Below are positions 1 to 8,708 of a stretch of DNA of 64,000 bases, piece after piece. How positions within the stretch are numbered: the first letter of the stretch is position 1; each line of letters starts with the position of its first letter. Origin of the DNA: Flavobacterium kingsejongi. GTDB taxonomy: Bacteria > Bacteroidota > Bacteroidia > Flavobacteriales > Flavobacteriaceae. Location: assembly GCF_003076475.1 (NCBI RefSeq), contig NZ_CP020919.1:1054001-1118000 (forward strand). The letters are read 5' to 3'. Position numbers and translations under genes: made by a program. The notes under the pieces were generated by a model that was not told the origin of the DNA, did not search any database, and saw only the letters and a list, made by a program, of their open reading frames with translations.

Positions 1-1
1 A

Positions 2-346
2 TGTGAAAATTTACAGATTAAATTAGCTCGAAAATATAATATAGTAAAAAAAAACATAGTCTATGAACTTTTTACAAAACAAAAATATTACAGCAGTACA
101 GATGCTTCTGAAAATTTTAACTTAATAGATACTTTAAATAGACTTTGGATCACTTCATTAAATAATGTTTATATAGATTGGTATGGATTTCAACGAATTG
201 ATTTAATTAACATTCAGGATTTGAGTAATTTTTTTTATGATATTTGGTATCCTGTTGCAGATGATATAAATATATTTGATGAAAGCTTAGATTGGCTTAT
301 TTTTATTAGGCATGATGGAGCTATCTATTACTTAAAAAACAAATAA
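2..346 (+). CDS. 3' part of a small hypothetical, immunity-like protein
   Basis: The frame is open from the window edge to the TAA at 344-346, giving the last 114 residues of a protein whose start lies outside. It is acidic and aromatic-rich, with no signal peptide or membrane segment visible, and ends in a short hydrophobic strand pattern around DWLIFIRHDGAIYYL. Small single-domain proteins of this look next to RHS or other polymorphic-toxin remnants are often immunity proteins, and a decayed RHS fragment follows on the same strand at 480-942. The immunity role is inferred from context and general appearance; I do not recognise a specific family. Base composition is strongly AT-rich compared with the genes further in, which fits accessory DNA. 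Confidence 0.6.
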   Translation, partial: CENLQIKLARKYNIVKKNIVYELFTKQKYYSSTDASENFNLIDTLNRLWITSLNNVYIDWYGFQRIDLINIQDLSNFFYDIWYPVADDINIFDESLDWLIFIRHDGAIYYLKNK

Positions 347-479
347 TATTTCAGATTAAGTGATTTTTTAAAATAGTAATAAAATGATTTAAGGATTTGA
401 ATTTAAAAGATTAAATATAGGAAGAGACGCCCCGATAATCGTATCTTCTATTTTATGATTTTTCAAAGTTGTAGAATAC

Positions 480-942
480 ATGAATAGATTCCAGTGTAAG
501 GGGGCTGTGCTTGACTTTTTCGCTACGGCCGAAGGTTATGTATAGCGTATGGCACCCAAAGAGCGGGAATATTTTAATATGTGTATAATTATACCGATCA
601 TTTGGGTAATGTCAGGATTTCGTATACTAAAGATCCGCTTACAACCTCCGCCAAGATAGTAGAGGAAAATAATTATTACCTGTTAGGATTAAAACATGCG
701 AATTACAATTCAGATCAATTGGCATTCCAACCCAATGCTCAGGATGGTGTGGTATAGGACTTTTTGGATCCTGTTGATCCCCTGGATATTCCTTTGACGT
801 GAATGCCTACAAAAAAGGGAAACTAAAACTTAAAGGAAAAATTGAAGAGGAATTATCTTTCGTAAACCTACAAAAGGATTCTTCTGAAATCACTATAAAA
901 AAACAATATAAGTATTTTGAAAAGGATTTATATGTAGAATAA
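480..942 (+). pseudogene. Decayed RHS-repeat core fragment with orphan C-terminal tip
   Basis: Three pieces in shifting frames can be read. The first, from an ATG at 480, carries LDFFATAEGYV, which matches the (L)xFFxTAEGYV block before the RHS core in Bacteroidetes, and stops at 543-545. The second, open from 578 to the TAG at 755-757, carries YNYTDHLGNVRISY, a hallmark of RHS-associated core domains, followed by a block resembling NYYPFGLKHxNYN. The third, open from 778 to the TAA at 940-942, is a lysine-rich tail of about 54 residues that could be a toxin tip. An in-frame stop and at least one frameshift separate the pieces and no complete start exists, so this is a remnant, not a working gene. 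RHS proteins normally carry variable C-terminal toxins used against competitors. Confidence 0.7.
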
Positions 943-960
943 GTATTCTATTTCTAAAAA

Positions 961-996
961 AAGCAGAAGTAACTCCTAAGTTACTTCTGCTTTTTA
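961..996. terminator. Bidirectional intrinsic terminator
   Basis: A 14-bp inverted repeat (AAGCAGAAGTAACT and its complement) with a 4-nt loop is flanked by A and T runs on both sides. It can end the RHS remnant on the plus strand and the minus-strand PorP/SprF-like gene that stops at 1074. Confidence 0.75.
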
Positions 997-1073
997 ATTT
1001 CCGCTACTTTCAAATGCAACCCCTATCAATTTAGATCAATAAGCCGGAGGGCATAAAGCCCCCATTTATTTTA

Positions 1074-3155
1074 CTACAACCTCTTCACTTTCATAATCCA
1101 CATTTTATCATAATAGGAATTATTGATTTTACTGTTGTAGGCCGCTACTGCCTCTTCCCTGCCCTGGTGTTTCTTCAGGTAGACGTACCGGTAATTGTTG
1201 GCTGGATTGATAAAGTAATCCGCCTCCAGGCCTTTTTTACGCAGTTGGTTTACAAATCCGGTGGCATAGTCCGGCCTTGAAAAGACATTCGCAATGATAT
1301 AAAAGCCTTCCTCCTGCCCGGCTATCTGTAATGTAGGCCCAATTTTAGGCATAACAGCCTTTTCCGGGACTTTTGCTGTTTTCACCACCTCATCCCTGAC
1401 CGGTGCAGAAATCTTCTTTTTAACCTCTTTATTTGCAATCACCGGTGCTTGTTGTACCGATTTTCGTACTGCCGGTGTTGCACCTTCCGGATGTTCTTCC
1501 AAATACCTTCTTTTAATTGTTTCGGCACTAATCGTGGAGGCCAAAGCTGTGGTGGAAACGGTGGCATCAGGAACCGGCTGTTGTGGTATATTTATAACCT
1601 CACGTTCTTTTTCGGATTTGTGTGGCATGACAGCCGCTGTCTCATTCCCCTCTTCTATCGGATTGTCTACAAACATGATCCAGGTATCCTCGTAGTAAGT
1701 ATGGTCTGAATTGGATTTGTAAGCACCCATCGCTTCCTGCCAGGTATCATACCGTTTCAGGTAGGCATAACTCATCCCATTCGCGGGATTGGTAAAATGG
1801 GCAGCAGAACTAATTCCTTTCGCATTGAGCCCTTTGACAAAAGCATCCCGGTATTTTTTATTTTTATACACATTCGCCACAAGGTAATACCCACGATGTA
1901 CTCCGCTGATATTTTTTAATTTTCCCTGGCGTATGTTCCCTTTTTGGGCCGCCCGGCTAAATTCCTCCGCTTCGTTATTCTTGGCGGTTGACGTATTTTT
2001 TTTCGTAGTTTTCGGTTGTGCTACCGGCTTCGTATTTCCTGAAGTACTGTTAGTATTCGTGGTATTGGAGTTGTTATAACCATTTGCTGCACCCTGTCTG
2101 CCTGCTTTCGCAATAGAGTCCTGACGGTATAATAGTTCTTCCAGCATCATATTGGTGGCTTTCAGTTCATTTTTAATCTCCTGGAGCTCTTTACTTTCTG
2201 CTTTTACCACCGTGTCATTAGGCGCTACTGCCGCCACTTTTTCGGAAGCCGGCTTGGTTTTCGGCTGAAACGAATAGGCAAATACGATTTCATGGGTTGG
2301 CCCCAGATTGGACATGACTTTTTTAAGTCCCTGCTCATACGTGTATCCGATCGACATTCGGTTGGTAATATTAAACCCGATTCCTCCAGCAATTCCATAC
2401 TGTTCGTCGTAACCGGCCTGTACCCATCCCAGTTTGGTATAATCCAGGAGCATGCTGCCTCCAAACGCTACATCTTCTGCTGAACGCGCACGTGCCATAG
2501 CGGTCAGTTTGCCACTATCATTCGCCATACGATGGGTATACATCAGGTGGCCTGAAAATGTTTTCTGTGAGAATTCCGTTAATGACTTACCGGTTTTCAG
2601 GTTATAGTCCACCAGGTTTTCCCCGTATACCCCGATATCAAAACTCCCCAAAGAGAGGTTAATGGCCGGTTGGAAGGAAAGCAGTGAGTTATTTTCGATT
2701 TGTTGCAATGCCGGATCTGGCATACCCGGAAATGCAGCGCCATTGTCCAGTCCACTGTTATAATAAGCCATATTAAACCCGAAAGTCAATGTGTTTTTTT
2801 CGCTCAGCTGAATGCCATAAGCATAGTTCACCAAAGCACCAAAACTACTGATTACCCCGATTTTTTGCTGGTACAATCCAAATCCAATCCCGTTTTTATC
2901 ATTGATCCTCCCGGAGTAATTCAGGAAGTAGATTTGTGGTGAATTGTCAAACTGTATCCACTGGTTGCGGTGAAAGAAATTCACATAGGAATGATCCTCC
3001 CGCACAAAGGAAAAAGTAGGATTCATCAGGAAACGATTGAATTTCAATGCATTTTGGCTGGGTATATCGAATGATATTGCTCCATTGGCCTCCTGCCCGT
3101 TCATCAAGGAACAGCTCAAAAAGAGGCATAGCGTTATCAGGTATTTTTGTATCAT
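1074..3155 (-). CDS. PorP/SprF-family T9SS membrane protein with two C-terminal SPOR-like repeats
   Basis: This 693-residue protein starts with a signal peptide (residues 1-20, cut near NGQ) followed by a PorP/SprF outer-membrane beta-barrel domain (about 25-300), recognisable from the NRFLMNPTFSFVRE and FDNSP segments shared with the protein at 33022-34707. PorP/SprF proteins help the type IX secretion system deliver substrates carrying type B C-terminal domains. After a Lys/Asn/Thr-rich linker come two related blocks of about 75 residues (roughly 415-500 and 612-690). Each begins G(Y/F)Y followed by ANV(Y/F), contains NPxNxxYxYLK, and ends YY-x-x-x-WIM-x-V, and they resemble SPOR peptidoglycan-binding modules. 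The gene starts 2 bp after the adhesin gene at 3158-5341, so the two are surely cotranscribed and this is probably that adhesin's dedicated export partner. The family assignment is firm; the SPOR interpretation and the partner role are inferences. Confidence 0.85.
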   Translation of the reverse strand: MIQKYLITLCLFLSCSLMNGQEANGAISFDIPSQNALKFNRFLMNPTFSFVREDHSYVNFFHRNQWIQFDNSPQIYFLNYSGRINDKNGIGFGLYQQKIGVISSFGALVNYAYGIQLSEKNTLTFGFNMAYYNSGLDNGAAFPGMPDPALQQIENNSLLSFQPAINLSLGSFDIGVYGENLVDYNLKTGKSLTEFSQKTFSGHLMYTHRMANDSGKLTAMARARSAEDVAFGGSMLLDYTKLGWVQAGYDEQYGIAGGIGFNITNRMSIGYTYEQGLKKVMSNLGPTHEIVFAYSFQPKTKPASEKVAAVAPNDTVVKAESKELQEIKNELKATNMMLEELLYRQDSIAKAGRQGAANGYNNSNTTNTNSTSGNTKPVAQPKTTKKNTSTAKNNEAEEFSRAAQKGNIRQGKLKNISGVHRGYYLVANVYKNKKYRDAFVKGLNAKGISSAAHFTNPANGMSYAYLKRYDTWQEAMGAYKSNSDHTYYEDTWIMFVDNPIEEGNETAAVMPHKSEKEREVINIPQQPVPDATVSTTALASTISAETIKRRYLEEHPEGATPAVRKSVQQAPVIANKEVKKKISAPVRDEVVKTAKVPEKAVMPKIGPTLQIAGQEEGFYIIANVFSRPDYATGFVNQLRKKGLEADYFINPANNYRYVYLKKHQGREEAVAAYNSKINNSYYDKMWIMKVKRL

Positions 3156-3157
3156 GC

Positions 3158-5341
3158 TTATTGAATTATGGTAATAGAACCTTGTCTAATGGATTTACCA
3201 TTTTTGAAAATCTTATAGTAAAACACGTTGTTTTTATGGCTGTATACCATCGAAGAGACTGGCCAGTTGTTTTGATAGCTAAAGGTCCGGAATACAACTT
3301 CCCCGTTGCTGTTATGGATCACGACTTCTACCTCAGGATTATTCACATACGCATTGGGTAGTATCCACTGGTCATTAATACCGTCTCCATTGGGTGTCAC
3401 CACATTAGGGATCAACACGTTTCCGAGATTGGTATTATCGTTCACTGTTACCTGGAATATTTTTGTGGTCTCACAACTTCCCGAGGTCGCCCTAAGGAGA
3501 TACGTACCTTCCTCTGAAATTGTCAGCGATGCGGAATTCGATAGCTGTACAGCACCTTTAAACCAGGCATACAATTGCGCCCCCGCTGCCGTTACGGTAC
3601 GGGAATCTCCTTCGTTAATGCTAAAGCTATCCGGTGCATCTGCCGTTACCTGTGAAGCATCAAAAGGTGTTATTGCCAATGCATTGGATTCCAAGATACA
3701 GCCATTAAAGGCGACTTCCAATCGGTAGGTTCCCGGAGTATTGATAACCAAAGTCGTTTCATTGCCTATTGCAGTGTCGGCACCATCCCGGAACCAGTTG
3801 TATGTGTATTCGGGGGTTGTGATCGAACTGTGGAGCGTCAGACTCGAACTGCCGTCACAATAGGCATCGGTCGTTGAGATCGTTACGGTATCATCAATTT
3901 TTAATTTTACGTCCACGTAATTGGAACTTATTGTGGTATAATTAGGCACTGTAATACTCAGGTTATACTGGTCATTATCATCGGCGACGGCTACCAGGTA
4001 ATTTTCAGCTGTAGCACCGGATACCGGCACGTCATTTTTCAGCCATTCATAGGAAGCTCCTATGTCCTGCCCTATCAAATCAACCTCACCCATAGGGGTA
4101 ACGGCTTTAAACGTTTCAATACTCAAAAGATCCGAAGTGGAATCACATTCCATATAGTCTCCTTCATGAGCCACTGTCAGCATAAATCCGGAAGGTGCTT
4201 CAATACTGATCAAAGCGTCTTTTTCTATGAGGCACCCGACGGTTTGGCGGACGCTAATTTTATAATCTCCTGACTGACTGATGGTCAGCACATTTGACGT
4301 TTCACCATCGATCGGGCTGTTATTGCGATACCATTGGTATTCGGGTGATTGTGCATCCGTAGTGGCCGTGAGTATTTTCTCTTCTCCCGGCAGTATAATG
4401 GTTGTGCCCGGGGTATCTACCGTAACCATGATATCCTGCACTGCCAGGTCAATCGAATTGGATTGGGCAGTACAGCTGGAATTGTCGACCGTGACATAAT
4501 AGGCTCCTGCTACTGCTGCTGTATAAGCAAAGGTTGTGGCTCCGCTAATGGGAAACGCATCCCTGTACCATTGATAGGCATAAGTGGGATCCTGTACCGA
4601 GCAGGTCAGGACTGCAGGGCTGTCCGGGCAGATTGCACCCGGTGGCCCACCTGAATCTATTACGGGTGTCAATCCGGGTACCACTATTATATTCACCGCA
4701 TTGGAATAGGCACTTCCGGGACAATTCCCATAATCAATGGTGGCATAATATGAACCGGCTTCGGTTACGGTAAGCGACGGATTAACCGCGCCGGGAATTA
4801 TACTGCTCCCTTTGTACCATTTGTATGTTAATCCGGAATAATGCACTGGCGAAGAGGCATCCCCGTTATAGTCGACTGTAATGGTGTAATCTGATCCCGC
4901 ACAAATCGTTACATTCTGTACCAGTCCATTGATAAAAAAGGGCTGGTTGAATATGAGGTAATGGGCATAAAAAGAACCACTGGATATTCCAACCGCAGTG
5001 GGTGCTGAACTCCGGGCCCGGATCCTGTAACTGCCGCCCAATGTGGTAACCGGCAATGCAAAAGATACGGCAGCCGGACTAGTCGTCGCTGTACTGGTTC
5101 CCAACGGTATGGCATTTGCAAAACTTCCGGTATCATCGGAGAGTTCCAGGGTAAAAACATTCCCTGCCCCGAGGTTTTCCGGATTCGTAAAAGGAATCTG
5201 CACATTATAGTTATTTTGTCCCGGCGAGGCACAGACCTGCGTGAAAAGATATGTTGGAGCGTTAATATTAATATTTTGTGCAAAAACAACAGTGGGGCAA
5301 CCCATCAGAATGAGGCACACGTAGTGTCTGATCTTATTCAT
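3158..5341 (-). CDS. T9SS-exported adhesin, SprC-like, gliding-motility-type C-terminal domain
   Basis: The 727-residue product has a signal peptide (1-21, ending VFAQ), an N-terminal domain beginning INAPTYLFTQVCASP, a run of Ig-like beta domains with recurring YxWY/YxWF and SGxY motifs, and a final 90-residue type B sorting domain starting IPNVVTPNGDGINDQW and ending GSITIIQ. Such domains direct export by the type IX secretion system and need a PorP/SprF partner; the gene 2 bp downstream encodes one. The N-terminal domain, the Ig unit and the C-terminal domain all align with the 1755-residue protein at 27749-33016. That protein has five copies of a 257-residue module where this one has a single copy. 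It is therefore a short paralogue of a SprC-like gliding protein. Surface location and adhesion are inferred from the family. Confidence 0.85.
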   Translation of the reverse strand: MNKIRHYVCLILMGCPTVVFAQNININAPTYLFTQVCASPGQNNYNVQIPFTNPENLGAGNVFTLELSDDTGSFANAIPLGTSTATTSPAAVSFALPVTTLGGSYRIRARSSAPTAVGISSGSFYAHYLIFNQPFFINGLVQNVTICAGSDYTITVDYNGDASSPVHYSGLTYKWYKGSSIIPGAVNPSLTVTEAGSYYATIDYGNCPGSAYSNAVNIIVVPGLTPVIDSGGPPGAICPDSPAVLTCSVQDPTYAYQWYRDAFPISGATTFAYTAAVAGAYYVTVDNSSCTAQSNSIDLAVQDIMVTVDTPGTTIILPGEEKILTATTDAQSPEYQWYRNNSPIDGETSNVLTISQSGDYKISVRQTVGCLIEKDALISIEAPSGFMLTVAHEGDYMECDSTSDLLSIETFKAVTPMGEVDLIGQDIGASYEWLKNDVPVSGATAENYLVAVADDNDQYNLSITVPNYTTISSNYVDVKLKIDDTVTISTTDAYCDGSSSLTLHSSITTPEYTYNWFRDGADTAIGNETTLVINTPGTYRLEVAFNGCILESNALAITPFDASQVTADAPDSFSINEGDSRTVTAAGAQLYAWFKGAVQLSNSASLTISEEGTYLLRATSGSCETTKIFQVTVNDNTNLGNVLIPNVVTPNGDGINDQWILPNAYVNNPEVEVVIHNSNGEVVFRTFSYQNNWPVSSMVYSHKNNVFYYKIFKNGKSIRQGSITIIQ

Positions 5342-6039
5342 AAGATTCTTTTTTTATTCCTGGTTAAATAAACTTTTGAGAACAGGAAAGCGGAAGCTCA
5401 TAGGACCGGAATCCTATAAGCAAAAATACTTATCTGTTACAATGGGGATGGGCATTCTATAGTAGTGGGATGATGTTAAAACGAATGGGAATAGCGGATT
5501 AACATTGGTACAAAAGTAATTGCTTTATTTAAAAACGCACCATAGTTATTAACATTTTTGTTGCTTACCGATCGTTTTGTGTTATTAATTAGTATTTATT
5601 TTTAACATTATACAATACATTATTAGCAACAAAACTTAATTTTTTTAACGACTATAATTATGAAATGTTTACTTTTAAATTATTTCGTATTAATGCTAAA
5701 TTTGTAAAAAAGTGTATTAATAACTCTTTTCCCACAACCGAAATCTGATTATTTTTATACTACAAATAACCAATCACTACCTATTGAATATCGAAATATG
5801 CACTTCCTAATACACTATTAAAAAGCTGGTTAAGGCTATAAAAAGTAATACCGGACGCTAATTTTAGGAGTGTTCTTTTACACCATCTGGGATCGTAATG
5901 ATCGTGTTGGTAAGATTTGCTCATTCTTATACCGTTAGTATGACCAAAAGGCACTAAAAAACTCCTTTTAGGAGCAGGGTTTCGGATAAATAAAATTATT
6001 GTCTGAAGGAATTGTGGGGCGTGTTTTTTTGATTTTATA
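5342..6039. other. AT-rich divergent intergenic region
   Basis: About 700 bp between the minus-strand adhesin unit and the plus-strand thiamine pyrophosphokinase gene. I find no coding frame, tRNA or long repeat. It holds the likely minus-strand promoter at 5511-5518 and a small hairpin (CTCC and GGAG arms around 5962-5974) without a T run. Confidence 0.6.
5511..5518 (-). promoter_or_regulatory. Candidate -7 promoter box for the adhesin unit
   Basis: On the minus strand this reads TACTTTTG, a perfect match to the Bacteroidetes -7 consensus TAnnTTTG, about 170 bp before the adhesin start. No convincing -33 TTG lies at the usual distance, so the call is tentative. Confidence 0.4.
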
Positions 6040-6061
6040 GTGTCAACTTATCGTATTACAC

Positions 6062-6069
6062 TACTTTTG
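6062..6069 (+). promoter_or_regulatory. Candidate -7 promoter box for the thiamine pyrophosphokinase gene
   Basis: TACTTTTG matches TAnnTTTG and would start transcription near 6073, about 15 nt before the ATG at 6088. This argues against the upstream in-frame GTG at 6040. No -33 element is seen at the usual spacing. Confidence 0.4.
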
Positions 6070-6087
6070 TTATTCAAAATCATCTTT

Positions 6088-6750
6088 ATGTCCTCTCACC
6101 ATATCGTACGCGACGACCAGGAACCTGCATTAATTATTGCTAATGGTGCTGCCTGCAGCAAGGAACTATTAGGGCAGTTACTGGAATGGTCTCCTATTGT
6201 GATTGTATTGGATTCTGCCATTGAGCGTGTATTGGAGCTCGGCATTAAAGTAGATGTGCTTTTGGGTGATTTTGACAACGGATTTGATCCGCATTTGTAT
6301 GCAGCCCAGCAATATCCTATGAAGATTGTCCATACGCCAGACCAGGATAAAACGGATTTGGAAAAAGCATTTGATTATTTGATTACCAATGCCATTCCGG
6401 CTGTCAATGTGGTGTGGGCCACCGGAAAAAGAGCTGACCACACCATCACTAACCTGACCAATATTGTACGGTTTCGCAACCTGCTGAAAATTGTGATCCT
6501 GGATGACCATTCGAAGATTTTCCAGCTGCCGCCCACCTTCCGGAAATGGTATCCAAAAGGCAGCCCGATTTCATTAATCCCTGTAGGGGTTGCTTCGGGA
6601 ATTACTACAGCGAACCTCAAATATCCTCTTGACAATGAAACCCTGACGATAGGCTACCGAACCGGAAGCAGCAACGAAGCACTGGAAGATGGCATTGTGA
6701 CGATTACACACACTTCGGGCGACTTACTGCTTATGGAGTGCTTTGATTAA
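6088..6750 (+). CDS. Thiamine pyrophosphokinase (thiamine diphosphokinase)
   Basis: The 220-residue cytoplasmic enzyme transfers pyrophosphate from ATP to thiamine, giving the cofactor thiamine diphosphate. Family motifs are visible in order: LGDFDN (about 58-63, metal and ATP binding), DQDKTDLEKA (about 85-94), and TGKRADHT (about 112-119, the GxRxDH substrate-binding signature). A beta-rich C-terminal domain follows, as in the TPK fold. The ATG at 6088 is preferred over an in-frame GTG at 6040 because a flavobacterial -7 box lies between them and because family members start close to this point. The gene converges with the GH5 gene, the two stop codons lying 2 bp apart. Confidence 0.88.
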   Translation: MSSHHIVRDDQEPALIIANGAACSKELLGQLLEWSPIVIVLDSAIERVLELGIKVDVLLGDFDNGFDPHLYAAQQYPMKIVHTPDQDKTDLEKAFDYLITNAIPAVNVVWATGKRADHTITNLTNIVRFRNLLKIVILDDHSKIFQLPPTFRKWYPKGSPISLIPVGVASGITTANLKYPLDNETLTIGYRTGSSNEALEDGIVTITHTSGDLLLMECFD

Positions 6751-6752
6751 TT

Positions 6753-7973
6753 TTAATGCTTTAAATCGGCCCGGATTACATCAAACAATGGATTGGAAAC
6801 GGTTTTACTATAGTCCTGCGGTTTACCTGATTTTTGGTTTTCCCAATAAGATGCCGGAGTCCTTCCCGCACCCAGTTCATAATCCATAATATCCCATTCA
6901 TCTTCCCGGAAACTATAAAAAGCCCAATGCCAGTGATAAGCATTAAAAACAGTGATAAGATCTTGGAGGTATTCCTCTGCTCCTGCCCCGTGGCGATTGA
7001 CCCCAAATTCTCCGACGAGAATACGGTTATCCGGGATTCCGTACTGTTTTTGCCAATCCCGTACGGGTTTTAAAAAGGTTTCGACAGTATTTTTATCCCA
7101 GTAGATTGCGGCGGCCCCTTTTTCCTCTCCGGTTTCAAACAGCCCGGGATAGCGGTACTTCCCGGCATCACTATACGGAAAAGGCCAGGGGGAATACAGG
7201 TGGAAAGAATACAGGATTGCAGGATCATTCGGAATAGACTTCAAAATTTTAAATGCATGCGGCTGGGCATGAAAACCGCTATCCAGCACCAATAATAGTT
7301 GCGGGGCTACTTTTCGGATGGCCGCTACTGCCTTCGCATAAAACTGGTTCAGGTCCTGTGGAGTATCCCTGATCTGGCGCTCCCATTGCGCGTAATCTCC
7401 CGTATACCAATCTTTCAGCTGGATTCCGGTACGTTCGGGCGAAGGTTCATTGCGCAGGTTAAGGCCTACTACCGCCGGATGGTCTTTGATTGCGAATGCG
7501 AGGTTTTGCAGGAAAACAATTGCCGAATCCTGTTTTTTAAAATCATTCCACATCGCCCTTTCCTCTACGCCTTTATTATGCTGGCTCCATCGCGAATATG
7601 GTAGGCTCAGCAACGTCACAATTACTTTTTCATGTGCTTTTTCGGCAGCATCCAGTTGGGCAATCAACAATTTCAGGTCTGCTGCAACAGGCACAGTAAC
7701 AGGGTTCTCTTTGGGACCCAACAGGAAATTTCCTTTTTCTTTCTTCGGACGCCCATTGGTATACTTACTGGGCGACAGCCGGATAAATGCGATCCCATAT
7801 TCCGCTGCGGCTTCAAAATCAGTCGGTGTTACCGGATGTGCGTTAAACATATTCGCTCCCTTACGCTGTTGGTTCCAAAATTCAGCCTGAGTTCCAGGCA
7901 TTCCACTTTGCTGTGCTTGCAGGGCACTGGTGCAAATGCATCCCAAAATTGCGATTTTCACTATTGCTTTCAT
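6753..7973 (-). CDS. Secreted glycoside hydrolase family 5 (cellulase-fold) enzyme
   Basis: The product has 406 residues. A signal peptide (1-20, ending ALQAQ) precedes a TIM-barrel glycosidase domain covering the rest. The GH5 acid/base motif is seen as LNLRNEPSPE with the Glu near residue 175, and the nucleophile as VGEFGVNR with the Glu near 320; an HLYSPW segment (around 253) fits the strand between them. GH5 enzymes are retaining endo-glycanases that cut beta-linked polysaccharides such as cellulose, mannan or beta-glucan; the substrate cannot be told from the sequence. There is no visible type IX sorting domain and no carbohydrate-binding module, so the enzyme is probably periplasmic or surface lipid-free. 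It is transcribed alone, converging on the TPK gene and diverging from the gene at 8108. Confidence 0.85.
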   Translation of the reverse strand: MKAIVKIAILGCICTSALQAQQSGMPGTQAEFWNQQRKGANMFNAHPVTPTDFEAAAEYGIAFIRLSPSKYTNGRPKKEKGNFLLGPKENPVTVPVAADLKLLIAQLDAAEKAHEKVIVTLLSLPYSRWSQHNKGVEERAMWNDFKKQDSAIVFLQNLAFAIKDHPAVVGLNLRNEPSPERTGIQLKDWYTGDYAQWERQIRDTPQDLNQFYAKAVAAIRKVAPQLLLVLDSGFHAQPHAFKILKSIPNDPAILYSFHLYSPWPFPYSDAGKYRYPGLFETGEEKGAAAIYWDKNTVETFLKPVRDWQKQYGIPDNRILVGEFGVNRHGAGAEEYLQDLITVFNAYHWHWAFYSFREDEWDIMDYELGAGRTPASYWENQKSGKPQDYSKTVSNPLFDVIRADLKH

Positions 7974-8107
7974 CTATTATTGTTATAAAATTACATTTAA
8001 AATCATAATCGAGGGGTTTTGCCGTTATACTGTTTTAGAACCAACTTTAAACTCTTATTTTCAGCGTTTAGTATGATTGGTTTTTATATTTTTACGACAT
8101 TGAACTT

Positions 8108-8584
8108 ATGATGAACGAATTACAGCAAAAATCCATTCGCAGCCGTGCCCTGATAATTATGTTATTTTCGGGTATGATTATATTCAGTAACCTATTGGGT
8201 GCTTTGGCATTTGCGGTTATTGGAAACGGACAGGACTATATGTTCTCTATTGCAGAATATCAGAAAAATCCAGGATTGTACCTCTTTCGTTACTACTATG
8301 ACATTTGCTTTATTTTTGCAATCACCGGCATTCTTTTTTTCACAGGTGCCCTGTTCCTCCGCAAACTACAGCCAAAAGGCCGTATCATACTCACTATCGT
8401 TTCCATAGTGCTTATCCTTGAAATTTGGGCCATTTCCTTTTTGATGCAATATGCCCTTCGCGATAATGGCAGCAGCAAACTGATCCTTACGATTGCATTC
8501 AATGGCTTATTATGGTCGGCGCCGCTGATTTACCTGATCCGTTATGTCAACAGTGAGGCAGTAATTGCGGCATTAAAAAAATAA
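8108..8584 (+). CDS. Small four-helix membrane protein of unknown function
   Basis: The 158-residue protein has four predicted transmembrane helices (about 14-36, 61-82, 90-113 and 121-143) and a short positively charged N-terminus, which suggests both ends face the cytoplasm. There is no signal peptide and no catalytic motif I can recognise. It is followed after 125 bp by the DNA polymerase III delta' gene, which seems to have its own promoter, so the two need not be linked. I do not recognise the family and offer no function. Confidence 0.6.
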   Translation: MMNELQQKSIRSRALIIMLFSGMIIFSNLLGALAFAVIGNGQDYMFSIAEYQKNPGLYLFRYYYDICFIFAITGILFFTGALFLRKLQPKGRIILTIVSIVLILEIWAISFLMQYALRDNGSSKLILTIAFNGLLWSAPLIYLIRYVNSEAVIAALKK

Positions 8585-8672
8585 TTGCAACCGTAATTCT
8601 ACTAAAAACGGATCCCAAAACAGCAATTTCTTATTGTTGCCATCCTACATCCAAACCCGACAGCCTGATCCG

Positions 8673-8704
8673 TTGTATATCTACAGCTTTTTCTTTTATC
8701 TTTG
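8673..8704 (+). promoter_or_regulatory. Flavobacterial promoter of holB (TTG-N21-TATCTTTG)
   Basis: A -33 TTG at 8673-8675 and a -7 TATCTTTG at 8697-8704 are separated by 21 bp, within the range known for Bacteroidetes promoters. Transcription would begin around 8708-8711, almost on the ATG at 8709, pointing to a leaderless or nearly leaderless message. Confidence 0.55.
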
Positions 8705-8708
8705 CTTC

